From: Streptomyces hawaiiensis
GTDB lineage: Bacteria; Actinomycetota; Actinomycetes; Streptomycetales; Streptomycetaceae
DNA length: 64,000 bases
Direction: 5' to 3'
NCBI RefSeq assembly: GCF_004803895.1
Contig: NZ_CP021978.1
Coordinates: forward strand, 2,232,001-2,296,000
The notes below the pieces were generated by a model. The model was not told the origin of the DNA and made no database searches. It saw only the letters and a list, made by a program, of their open reading frames with translations. A program made the translations under genes and the position numbers. Positions 46,065 to 53,702 of this stretch are shown piece after piece (position 1 is the first letter of the stretch; every line of letters starts with the position of its first letter).

Positions 46065-46453
46065 TTGATCGAGCACCGCGGGCTGCGTCCCGTCGTTCCC
46101 GAGTCCGCGTACGTCGCGCCGACGGCCGTCCTGTGCGGGGCCGTCGTCCTGGGTGAGCGCAGCCGGGTGCTGCACGGGGCCGTGCTCACCGCGGAGGACG
46201 GGGAGGTACGGGTCGGTTCCGACGTCGTCGTCATGGAGAACGCGCTGGTGCGGGGGCGGTCCGCGCATCCGCCGTGATCGGTGACGCGGTGCTCGTCGGC
46301 CCGCACGAACTCTGGCAGATCCAGGAGGCGCTGGACTTCCCCGGCACGGTGTACGGCATCCCGCGCGGCACCTCCATGCGGGAGGTCATGGCCCTGCAGG
46401 CGGGGTTCTACGGGGCCCACCGCGACGACGTCACCCTCGACGGCCCGGCCTGA
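46065..46453 (+). pseudogene. Gamma-carbonic-anhydrase-like hexapeptide protein, frameshifted and internally deleted
   Basis: From TTG 46065 (GGAG upstream) the first 70 residues are a clear left-handed beta-helix: VPESAYVAPTAVLCGAVVLGERSRVLHGAVL...VVVMENALVRGR. The frame then stops at 46277. In the next frame the expected continuation resumes at once (SAVIGDAVLVGPH). It then jumps, without the usual ~60 residues of further hexapeptide turns, to the family's C-terminal helix (ELWQIQEALDFPGTVYGIPRGTSMREVMALQAGFYGAHRDD). So it carries a one-base loss near 46268-46275 and an in-frame deletion. Sequencing error could explain the first but not the second. Confidence 0.82.
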
Positions 46454-46454
46454 G

Positions 46455-47177
46455 CTACCGCCCTGCGGGCCTCCCCCACGTCCTCCGTTTCGGCAGCGGC
46501 TCGGCATAGCTCCCCACCCGGCTCGTCGTCAGCCCCAGCGCCACCAACGACTCCGCCAGTTTGACCGCCGCGCCGACCCCGTCCACGACCGGCAGGCCCA
46601 GCTTCTCCCCGACGACCCGTTGCAGCCCCGTCATGCCGGCGCAGCCCAGGACGAGCACCTCCGCCCCGGCCGCGCAGGCCCGTTCGGCGGCGGCCAGGAA
46701 CGCCGCCTCGGTCCGCTCGTCGTCGCCGAGGTCGAGCACGTTCAGGCCCGTTCCGACGATCGCCGCGCAGTTCCGCGCCACGCCCGCCGTCGCCAGGCTG
46801 TCCTCGATCTGGCCGCACGAGCGCTCCAGCGTGGTCACGACGCCGTAGCGGCGGCCCAGCAGGCAGGCGAGGTGTGCCGCGGCCTCGGTGATGTCGACGA
46901 CCGGCACACCCACCAGCTCCCGTACGCCCTCCCGCCCGTGCTCCCCGAATCCGGCCATGACCACGGCGTCGTAGGGCGGTCCGTCGTAGGTCCGCAGGGT
47001 GTCCAGGACGGCCGCGGCGGACAGGTAGCTGTCGAGCCAGCCCTCCGCGGACTCGGGCCCCCAGGTGGGGGTCAGTCCGGTCACGGTGGTGCCCGGGCCT
47101 GCGGCGGCCCGGGCACCTCGCACGATCTCCTCGGTCATCTCCTGCGTGGTGTTGCAGTTGGTGACGACGATCCGCAC
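46455..47177 (-). CDS. Aspartate/glutamate/hydantoin racemase-fold protein with one catalytic Cys
   Basis: A 240-aa protein of the Asp/Glu racemase superfamily. It starts VRIVVTNCNTTQEMTEEIV, has YDAVVMAGFGEHGREGVRE at the first active-site loop and EVLVLGCAGMTGLQ at the second. Two-cysteine racemases have Cys in both loops; here the first is Gly (AGFGEHG). That is the one-cysteine pattern known from arylmalonate decarboxylase-type members, so decarboxylase or isomerase chemistry is possible. GTG 47177 lies 5 bases after the transporter stop, with GGAGG overlapping that gene's end. It forms an operon with the NCS1 transporter. Confidence 0.85.
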   Translation of the reverse strand: MRIVVTNCNTTQEMTEEIVRGARAAAGPGTTVTGLTPTWGPESAEGWLDSYLSAAAVLDTLRTYDGPPYDAVVMAGFGEHGREGVRELVGVPVVDITEAAAHLACLLGRRYGVVTTLERSCGQIEDSLATAGVARNCAAIVGTGLNVLDLGDDERTEAAFLAAAERACAAGAEVLVLGCAGMTGLQRVVGEKLGLPVVDGVGAAVKLAESLVALGLTTSRVGSYAEPLPKRRTWGRPAGR

Positions 47178-47182
47178 GTCTC

Positions 47183-48634
47183 TCAGACCTCCGCGGTGGC
47201 GCGCTCGGGACGGCACAGGGCCGCGTACAGACCGGCGGCGAGCGCCGTGCCGATGAACCAGGAGTACGGGGCCACGTCGCTGAAGGTCTTCACCAGCGCG
47301 AGCACCGCCGCGACACCGGCCGCCGGCAGGAACGCCCACAGCGCCTTGGGATTGAAGCCCCTGCGGTAGTGGTAGCGGGCGCCGGGAGAGGCGTCGAACA
47401 GCTCGTCCACGTTCACGCGGCCGCGCTTGACCCAGTAGTAGTCGACCATGATCACGCCGAACAGCGGGCCGAGGAAGGCGCCGAGGCCGCCGAGGAAGTA
47501 GTTCACGACGGTCGGGTTGGAGAAGAGGTTCCACGGGGTGACGAGCAACGCGGCGACCGTGCTGATCATGCCGCCGACCTTGAAGGTGATCTTCTGCGGC
47601 CACACGTTGGCCAGGTCGTACGCCGGTGAGACGAAGTTGGCGACGATGTTGACGCCCATGGTGGCGATGGCGAAGGTCAGCGCGCCCACCACCAGCACCC
47701 AGGTGTTGCCGATCTCGGCGACGAGATAGGCCGGGTCGGTGATCTCCTTGCCGAAGACCTCGAAGGCGCCCGCGGTGACGATGACCGACACGATCACGAA
47801 GGCCGTGGAGTTGACGGGCAGGCCCCAGAAGTTGCCGCGCCTGACCGACTTGTAGTCGGGGGCGAAGCGGGAGAAGTCGCAGAAGTTGAGCATCAGCGTG
47901 CCGTACGTGGCGAGGACCAGGCCGATCGCGCCGAACCACTGGCGCCACTGCTCGCCGACGGAGACCGGGTGCGGCGTCGAGGTGAGCGAGATCGTCCAGC
48001 CGGCCTTGGCGAGGATCCACACGGCCAGTGCGATCATCACGAGCCAGATCGCCGGGCCGCAGAAGTCCTGGAACTTGCGGACCGATTCCATGCCCCGGCT
48101 GATGATCGCCGCCTGGACCAGCCACAGGGCGATGAAGGAGACCCAGCCGAGCGCGTCCAGGCCCAGGAAGGAGTTGTGCGTCCACGACTCCAGGCCCGGC
48201 CAGGCCGCCAGCAGCATCACGTTGACGGCGACGGAGGCGAGGTAGGTCTGGATGCCGTACCACATGATGGCGATCACGGCCCTGATCAGCGCCGGGATGT
48301 TGGCGCCCCAGATGCCGAACGCGATCCGGCTGACCACCGGGAAGGGCACGCCGTGGCGCTGGCCGATCTTCCCCATCCAGTTCATACCGATGTAGATGAT
48401 CACGAATCCGACGAGCAGGGACGTGAAGATCTGCCAGACGTTCATGCCCAGGAAGAGCAGCCCGGCGGCGAAGGTGTAGTTGCCGAGGTTGTGGACGTCG
48501 GACATCCACATGGCGAAGAGGTCGAAGACCTTCCAGTTGCGCTTCTTGGCGGGCGCGAGGTCTTCGTTGGTGAGCCGGGGGTCTGGGACGAACGCTGGAG
48601 TGCCGGTGGTCGCGGCACGGTCGGCGAGGGACAC
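47183..48634 (-). CDS. NCS1-family nucleobase/hydantoin/allantoin transporter
   Basis: A 483-aa transporter with about 12 membrane segments. NCS1 signatures include DLFAMWMSDVHNLGNYTFAAG, GQRHGVPFPVVSRIAFGIWGANIPALIRAVIAIMWYGIQTYLA and NFCDFSRFAPDYKSVRRGNFWGLP. The family (Mhp1, PucI, FurE) imports hydantoins, allantoin or pyrimidines with Na+ or H+. GTG 48634 has GGAGG 5 bases upstream. A perfect TTTGGTATACCAAA operator lies 70 bases upstream, next to the divergent GntR gene. With the racemase-fold enzyme it forms a small uptake and catabolism operon. Confidence 0.92.
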   Translation of the reverse strand: MSLADRAATTGTPAFVPDPRLTNEDLAPAKKRNWKVFDLFAMWMSDVHNLGNYTFAAGLLFLGMNVWQIFTSLLVGFVIIYIGMNWMGKIGQRHGVPFPVVSRIAFGIWGANIPALIRAVIAIMWYGIQTYLASVAVNVMLLAAWPGLESWTHNSFLGLDALGWVSFIALWLVQAAIISRGMESVRKFQDFCGPAIWLVMIALAVWILAKAGWTISLTSTPHPVSVGEQWRQWFGAIGLVLATYGTLMLNFCDFSRFAPDYKSVRRGNFWGLPVNSTAFVIVSVIVTAGAFEVFGKEITDPAYLVAEIGNTWVLVVGALTFAIATMGVNIVANFVSPAYDLANVWPQKITFKVGGMISTVAALLVTPWNLFSNPTVVNYFLGGLGAFLGPLFGVIMVDYYWVKRGRVNVDELFDASPGARYHYRRGFNPKALWAFLPAAGVAAVLALVKTFSDVAPYSWFIGTALAAGLYAALCRPERATAEV

Positions 48635-48703
48635 GGGGGCCTCCAGAGCAAGGGGACGACGGAGGACTGCTCAGCAGGACCGCGAACGGCCACCCTGCGA
48701 GGT

Positions 48704-48719
48704 GTTTGGTATACCAAAC
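48704..48719. promoter_or_regulatory. GntR/FCD operator in the divergent transporter/regulator region
   Basis: GTTTGGTATACCAAAC is a perfect 16-bp palindrome of the TGGTATACCA type used by FadR/FCD regulators. It lies between the NCS1 start (48634) and gntR (48810). Confidence 0.85.
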
Positions 48720-48809
48720 TGCGTCATGGTCCCCCGTCAACCGTTCCGACCGATGTCGCTCTCGTTAACGCCGCGTAAAAGACACCTCGCGTCGACGAGG
48801 ATGGGCTGC

Positions 48810-49463
48810 ATGACGAAGATCGAACCTCTCGGAGCGGTACGCGAACGCGTCACGGCCGAGCTGCGCCAGGAGATCATCGCGGGCAGCCTCCGTCCCGGGG
48901 ACCGCCTGGTCGAGCGCGAACTGGCGGAGCGTTTCGGTGTCTCGCGCGTGCCGGTCCGGGAGGCGATCCGGGCGCTGGTGGCCGAGGGCTTCGTCCACTT
49001 CGAGACACCCCGTCGCACGGTAGTACGCCGCCTCACCCCGACCGACGTCAAGGAACTGTTCGAACTGCGAGAAGCCCTGGAGGTCTACGCCGCCGGACTC
49101 GCCGCGTCCCGCGCGACACCGGAGGACCTGGCCGAGGTCCGGGAGCTCATCGACCGCGCGGCCGCCGCCACCGAGGCCGCGGACGCCGAGGTGATCACCG
49201 ACGTCAACAGTCGTCTGCACGACCGCATCGTGGCGATGGCCGGCAACAGCCTGCTGACCGAGGCCCTGGAACCGGTGGCCGGCCGGCTGCGCTGGATGAC
49301 CCGGCGCAACGAGGAGTGGCCCCAGCTCCTCGTGGAGCACCGCGAGCTGTACGAGGCCATCGCCTCGGGCGACCCGGACCGGGCCCGCGCGCACGCGCTG
49401 ACGCACGTGCGGACCAACTACCGCTCCACGGTCCGCCACCTGTTCGGCGAGGAGGCTCCCTAG
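48810..49463 (+). CDS. GntR-family regulator, FCD domain
   Basis: A 217-aa repressor. The winged HTH is VTAELRQEIIAGSLRPGDRLVERELAERFGVSRVPVREAIRALVAEGF (about 14-62). The all-helical FCD domain follows (FELREALEVYAAGLAAS, NSRLHDRIVAMAGNSLL, EHRELYEAIASGDPDRARAHALTHV), with the His and Asp residues that bind a metal and carboxylate ligand. It probably controls the divergent transporter/racemase operon through the 48704 palindrome. ATG 48810 has GAGG 9 bases upstream. A strong terminator follows the stop. Confidence 0.92.
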   Translation: MTKIEPLGAVRERVTAELRQEIIAGSLRPGDRLVERELAERFGVSRVPVREAIRALVAEGFVHFETPRRTVVRRLTPTDVKELFELREALEVYAAGLAASRATPEDLAEVRELIDRAAAATEAADAEVITDVNSRLHDRIVAMAGNSLLTEALEPVAGRLRWMTRRNEEWPQLLVEHRELYEAIASGDPDRARAHALTHVRTNYRSTVRHLFGEEAP

Positions 49464-49527
49464 AGGCCGTGTCCGCGAAGTCCCGCCTGCCCTACGGGCG
49501 AACGACGGGACTTCGCGGACACGGCCT
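49464..49527. terminator. Strong bidirectional terminator between gntR and the UDG gene
   Basis: A 22-bp perfect stem (49464-49485 with 49506-49527) with a 20-base loop begins directly after the gntR stop. Its far arm overlaps the TAG stop of the UDG gene on the other strand. Confidence 0.92.
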
Positions 49528-50230
49528 AGCCGTCGGCGGTGGGCAGTCCCGCCGCCCGTCCGGCCGTCCGTAGGACGTCGCGCAGCATGGTGGGGGTGAG
49601 CCGGCCCGTGAAGGTGTTGCGCTGGCTGACGTGGAAGCAGCCGAAGAGCTCCAGGCCGTCGAGGTGGAACCGGGCGCCGTGGGAGAAGGCGGGGCGCGGC
49701 CGGGGCACGGGCCAGCCGGCCTCGGCGAACGCCGGCAGCGCGGCCTGCCACCCGAAGGCGCCGAGTACGACCACGGCCCGCAGCGTCGGGCGCAGCAGCC
49801 GCAGTTCCTGCACGAGCCAGGGGCGGCAGGTGTCCCGCTCCTCCGGGGTGGGCTTGTTGGCGGGCGGGGCGCAGTGCACGGGCGAGGTGACGCGCACGCC
49901 GTACAGCTCCAGACCGTCATGGGCGTGCACGGCGGTGGGCTGGGAGGCGAGGCCGACGTCGTACAGCGCCTCGAAGAGGACGTCCCCGGAGCGGTCGCCC
50001 GTGAACATCCGGCCGGTGCGGTTGCCGCCGTGGGCGGCGGGGGCGAGTCCCACGATCAGCAGCCGGGCATCCGCCGGCCCGAAACCCGACACCGGCCGGC
50101 CCCAGTACGTCCAGTCCGCGAAGGCCGCCCGCTTGGCACCGGCCACCTCCTCGCGCCAGGCGACCAGCCGCGGGCAGGCCCGGCAGTCGGCGATGCGCCG
50201 GTCGAGGAGGGGAAGGCCGCTGGCATCCAT
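49526..50230 (-). CDS. Uracil-DNA glycosylase, family 5 (UDGb)
   Basis: A 234-aa base-excision-repair enzyme. Motif 1 GLAPAAHGGNRTGRMFTGDRSG is the family 5 (UDGb) form, which lacks the usual polar catalytic residue of family 1. FHVSQRNTFTGRLT is the C-terminal DNA-binding loop with the catalytic His. Four Cys (CRACPRL near 17-20, then CAPP and CRPW) are placed to bind a 4Fe-4S cluster. It removes uracil and some other deaminated bases from DNA. ATG 50230 is used (GTG 50233 is adjacent). A TACGGT box ends 6 bases before it, so the mRNA may be leaderless, though no damage -35 motif is visible. Confidence 0.93.
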   Translation of the reverse strand: MDASGLPLLDRRIADCRACPRLVAWREEVAGAKRAAFADWTYWGRPVSGFGPADARLLIVGLAPAAHGGNRTGRMFTGDRSGDVLFEALYDVGLASQPTAVHAHDGLELYGVRVTSPVHCAPPANKPTPEERDTCRPWLVQELRLLRPTLRAVVVLGAFGWQAALPAFAEAGWPVPRPRPAFSHGARFHLDGLELFGCFHVSQRNTFTGRLTPTMLRDVLRTAGRAAGLPTADG

Positions 50231-50315
50231 CACTCCACCGTAGGCGCAGGCGGGGTCGCGCTCGTCACGGGGGCGAGATCCGCGCGGACCTGTCCGGGCC
50301 CGCTCTCCGCCGGGC

Positions 50316-51629
50316 TCAGACGCCGGTGACGCGCACGGCCCGTGCGTCGCTCCGGCGCAGCCAGAGCAGGGCCCCCGCCAGCAGTACGGCGCCCGTCAGC
50401 AGCCAGGGCAGGGGGCCCGGGCGCAACACCCCGACGGCCAGGCCGGTGAGCGCGCCGACCAGTTGCTGGGCGAGGGACTGGACGGACAGGGCGGTGGCGC
50501 GGCCCGGGCCGGCGACCCGGCGGTGCAGCAGCTCGTTCTCGTTCGGGGCCGCCGCGCCGAGACCGAGGTAGACCAGTCCGAAGCCGACGGCCGCGAGGGT
50601 CGTGGCCGCGGGGTGGACGGAGGACGCGGTGGCCCCGAGCAGCAGCAGGCCGCCCGCTCCGGCCGCGAGAGCGACCAGCACGGCTCGTTCGCCGCTGCCC
50701 GCGAGCCGGGCGGTGAGCGGCGCGAAGTGGCTGCCGACACCGGAGCAGACGAAGCCCGCGCAGGACAGTGCGGCGTAGACCATCGCTCCGGAGCCGGTCG
50801 CGCCGGTCAGTGCGGTGGTACGGCCCGGTACGAGCAGTTCGATGGCCGCCAGGGCGCTTCCGGCGGCCGCGGCGCAGAGCAGGATCCTGCGGACCATCGC
50901 GTCCCGTCCGCCCAGCCGCAGCCCGTCCAGCACCGTGACGGGGACGCCGCGCAGCACCGAACGCAGGGTCGCCGGCGGTCGCGGGGGCTCCCGCAGTGCG
51001 GTCAGCACGTAGGCGACGAAGGCGATTCTCAGCGCGGCTCCCAGCAACAGGGGAACGGACAGGGGCAGCACCGCCCCGTCCGTCGCCTCGCTCAGCCGGG
51101 CACCCAGGTCGGGTCCCAGGCCGAGCAGCCAGGGCAGGGCACCGCCGAGCAGCATGCCGGCCGCGAGCGCGGCGGAGGTCGCGGAGCCGCCCCGGGCCAG
51201 GCCTGAGCGCAGTTCGGTGTCCGGGCCGGAACACGCCTGGACGGTGTCGACGTACCAGGCCTCGGCGGTACCGCTTGCCAGGGCCCGGGCCGCACCCATG
51301 AGCACCATGCCGGCGGTGAGCGGCCAGGCGGTGGTGCCGAGGCCGACCAGCGCTAAGGCGACCACGTTGAGTGCGCCGGCCGCGGCCAGGACCGGCCGGC
51401 GCCCGAGGACGTCGGAGAGCCCTCCCGTGGGCAGCTCCAGCACGGCCACGGTCAGTGAGTGCGCGGCGAACAGCCCCGCGACCGCGGCGAGGGACATGCC
51501 GCGCTCGCTGAACAGCAGGACCATCGTGGCCATGCCCAGACCCGGCGGCAGCCAGAGGAGCGCACAGACGGTGACGTACCGGCGCCGAGCGGTCCGTTCC
51601 CCGGACGGCTCGGTCATGAGCCGCGTCAC
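50316..51629 (-). CDS. MFS transporter coupled to an ArsR regulator
   Basis: A 437-aa major facilitator with about 12 membrane segments. LWLPPGLGMATMVLLFSERGMSLAAVAGLFAAHS opens it, and the loop 2-3 motif is GGLSDVLGRRPVL. AEAWYVDT and NENELLHRRV are typical of small drug or metabolite efflux proteins of this subgroup. GTG 51629 overlaps the ArsR stop (GTGA), so I take this as the start rather than ATG 51617. The layout of repressor then transporter suggests inducible efflux; the inducer is unknown. Confidence 0.88.
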   Translation of the reverse strand: MTRLMTEPSGERTARRRYVTVCALLWLPPGLGMATMVLLFSERGMSLAAVAGLFAAHSLTVAVLELPTGGLSDVLGRRPVLAAAGALNVVALALVGLGTTAWPLTAGMVLMGAARALASGTAEAWYVDTVQACSGPDTELRSGLARGGSATSAALAAGMLLGGALPWLLGLGPDLGARLSEATDGAVLPLSVPLLLGAALRIAFVAYVLTALREPPRPPATLRSVLRGVPVTVLDGLRLGGRDAMVRRILLCAAAAGSALAAIELLVPGRTTALTGATGSGAMVYAALSCAGFVCSGVGSHFAPLTARLAGSGERAVLVALAAGAGGLLLLGATASSVHPAATTLAAVGFGLVYLGLGAAAPNENELLHRRVAGPGRATALSVQSLAQQLVGALTGLAVGVLRPGPLPWLLTGAVLLAGALLWLRRSDARAVRVTGV

Positions 51630-52303
51630 GGGGCGTTTCCGCTGTCGGGGTTCTCGGGGTGGGAACCCTTGAGGTCTTCGGGGTCGATGTCGGCGTGTTC
51701 GGCGTCGACGTCGGCGTGTTCGTGCGCGGCGAGCGGCAGTCCGGCGGCGAGGAACACGACCTGTGCGGCGCGTGGGTCGTCCGCGTCCCGGGCGGTCAGC
51801 TCCGCCAGCTTCCCGGCGACGGTGTCGAGGAGTTCGGTGAGCGACTCGGCCGTCAGCCGGGGCAGGAGGTCGCTGATCCCGGACGCCTCCACCCACTCCT
51901 GGCCGAGCCGTCCGGCGGCCATGTCCGCCTCGTGCCGGGCGAGGGATCTCTCCAGGTGCTCGATCTGCCGCCGCCGCGCCAGGCTGACGAAGGCCCGGCC
52001 CGCGGCGGTGGACTCCATCGTCTCGTTGCTCCAGGACGTGAGGGTATGGAGTGCCCGCCAGCGCCGCTCCCGGCCGTCGCGGTGCTCGGCCTCGGCGATG
52101 AACGCGTACTTCGCCAGCACCCGCAGGTGATAGCTGGCCGACGCCGACGACTCCCCCGTCCGCGCTGCCAGCTCACTCGCCGTGGCGGGCCCGTCCTGCC
52201 GCAGCAGCCCGAGCAGTTGGATCCGCAGGGGGTGGGTGAGCGCCTTCAGGGCGGCGGTGTCGTGCTCGGGATCGAGTACGCGCTTGTGCTCGTCACTGTC
52301 CAT
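51626..52303 (-). CDS. ArsR-family winged-helix regulator
   Basis: A 225-aa regulator. The HTH (AALKALTHPLRIQLLGLLRQDGPATASELAARTGESSASASYHLRVLAKY, about 17-67) is of the ArsR type, without the metal-binding CxC motif. A C-terminal helical region (SLARRRQIEHLERSLARHEADM) probably mediates dimerisation or ligand binding, as in PadR-like and toxin-sensing relatives. It is co-transcribed with the MFS gene. A TTTTGCAAAA palindrome just upstream may be its operator. Confidence 0.9.
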   Translation of the reverse strand: MDSDEHKRVLDPEHDTAALKALTHPLRIQLLGLLRQDGPATASELAARTGESSASASYHLRVLAKYAFIAEAEHRDGRERRWRALHTLTSWSNETMESTAAGRAFVSLARRRQIEHLERSLARHEADMAAGRLGQEWVEASGISDLLPRLTAESLTELLDTVAGKLAELTARDADDPRAAQVVFLAAGLPLAAHEHADVDAEHADIDPEDLKGSHPENPDSGNAP

Positions 52304-52335
52304 GCCGCGAGATTAGGCAGCCGGACCCACTCGGC

Positions 52336-52365
52336 AAAAGAGTTTTTGCAAAACTTGTTTGGCAG
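52336..52365. promoter_or_regulatory. Possible ArsR operator with TTTTGCAAAA palindrome
   Basis: An AT-rich island in a >70% GC background contains TTTTGCAAAA (52344-52353) flanked by the half-site-like CAAAAGAG and CTTGTTTGGC. It lies 40 bases upstream of the ArsR start and could serve that gene and the divergent S4 gene. Confidence 0.55.
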
Positions 52366-52426
52366 AGTTGCCTCGGGGGGCGATATTCCGCCCGGCAGCA
52401 CGACGCGGAGGACTAAGGTCGGGGAC

Positions 52427-53011
52427 ATGGCTTCTCAAGGTGCGCAGTACGACAGGGCGGACGGGACCGACGCAACGGCGCCCGAGTCCCCCGAGCCGGT
52501 CGGCACCTCCGCGGGAGACGACACCAAGCCCGTGGACCCGAAGGTCGCCGCGGCGATCGCCGCGGCCGAGGCCGCGGGCCCGCAGGGCGGTACGACCGTC
52601 CGCGTCGACAGCTGGATCTGGGCCGTACGCCTCGTCAAAACCCGTTCCATGGGAGCCACCGCCTGCCGGGGCGGCCACGTGCGGGTCAACGGCGAGCGTG
52701 TGAAGCCCGCACACGGCGTCCGCGTCGGTGACGAAGTACGTCTCCGGCACGAGGGCCGCGAGCGGGTCGTCGTCGTCACGCGGCTGATCCGCAAGCGGGT
52801 CGGGGCCCCTGTCGCCACCCAGTGCTACGTCGACAACTCCCCGCCTCCCCCGCCCCGCGAGGCCGTCGCCCCCGCCGGCATCCGCGATCGCGGCGCGGGC
52901 CGCCCGACGAAGCGCGACCGCCGTGAACTGGAACGCCTCCGCGGCCTGGGCGGCCCCGGCCCGGCCCCCGGTCCTGGTGCCGGCCCCGACTTCGGTGAAC
53001 CGAAGCCCTGA
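52427..53011 (+). CDS. S4-domain RNA-binding protein (Hsp15-like)
   Basis: A 194-aa protein. After ~55 Ala/Pro-rich residues it has an S4 domain: TTVRVDSWIWAVRLVKTRSMGATACRGGHVRVNGERVKPAHGVRVGDEVRL (about 56-106). This is the order seen in Hsp15, which recycles 50S subunits carrying nascent chains. The C-terminal region is basic then Gly/Pro-rich (RGAGRPTKRDRRELERLR). A TAAGGT box ends 9 bases before ATG 52427. Its last 13 bases, including the stop, are repeated downstream. Confidence 0.88.
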   Translation: MASQGAQYDRADGTDATAPESPEPVGTSAGDDTKPVDPKVAAAIAAAEAAGPQGGTTVRVDSWIWAVRLVKTRSMGATACRGGHVRVNGERVKPAHGVRVGDEVRLRHEGRERVVVVTRLIRKRVGAPVATQCYVDNSPPPPPREAVAPAGIRDRGAGRPTKRDRRELERLRGLGGPGPAPGPGAGPDFGEPKP

Positions 53012-53047
53012 ACCGAAGCCCTGAGCCGGAGCCCTGAGCCGGAGCGG
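52997..53047 (+). repeat. 13-bp tandem repeats across the S4 gene stop codon
   Basis: Units at 52997, 53010, 53023 and 53036: the first two are identical, the others have A-to-G changes. The first unit encodes the last residues (EPKP) and part of the stop. Confidence 0.9.
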
Positions 53048-53118
53048 CACGCCGGCGCCCGCGCCCGGAACGGGCCTCTCGGCCCTCCCGGAAGCGGCCG
53101 GAGTCGCACCCGACACGG

Positions 53119-53586
53119 TCAGGCCTGTCGCTTCAGCAGTCGCACCAGGTCGGCGTTGTGACTCCGCCTCGCCCAGGCGATCAGGGCGAGCGGCACGATC
53201 AGGATGAGCGGCGTCGCCGCGTACTGCCCGTCGAAGACGGTGACCTGGACGACGAACGCGCCCACCATCAGCGCGCCCAGCGCCATCGCCGCCACCGACT
53301 GGAGCACCGGGATCAACAGGGCGGCCCCTCCTGCCAGTTCGAGCACACCGATGGTGTACATCCCGGCACTGCCCCAGCCCAGCTCATCGAAGGACTCGAC
53401 GGCCGACGCGTGCGCGATGAGCTTGGGCAGGGCGCTCGCGATCACGTAGAAGAGGGCCAGCAGGACCTGGAGACCGCGCAGCGCTATCCGGGCCCGCCGC
53501 CCGCGAGCGGTCGCGGACTCGGCGACGACGACACCGGCCGGGGCGGAGGCGGTGGGCGCGGTGGTGGGAGCGGTGGTCTCTGACAT
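53119..53586 (-). CDS. DoxX-family membrane protein
   Basis: A 155-aa protein with four membrane segments. RIALRGLQVLLALFYVIASALPKLIAH opens the DoxX core; then FDELGWGSAGMYTIGVLELAGGAALLIPVL and MALGALMVGAFVVQVTVF follow. The N-terminal ~30 residues are Thr/Ala-rich and polar. Family members are linked to thiol and redox homeostasis in mycobacteria. ATG 53586 has AGGAG 8 bases upstream. Confidence 0.88.
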   Translation of the reverse strand: MSETTAPTTAPTASAPAGVVVAESATARGRRARIALRGLQVLLALFYVIASALPKLIAHASAVESFDELGWGSAGMYTIGVLELAGGAALLIPVLQSVAAMALGALMVGAFVVQVTVFDGQYAATPLILIVPLALIAWARRSHNADLVRLLKRQA

Positions 53587-53702
53587 GGAGGTCTCCTGGG
53601 GCAAGTGGTCCGTGATGCTGTCGTTGGGGTAGACCGGCTCATGGCGCCGAACTCATCGCGCCCCAGGCGATTTCCGCACGATTCGTTCGCCGCCGCCGTC
53701 CC

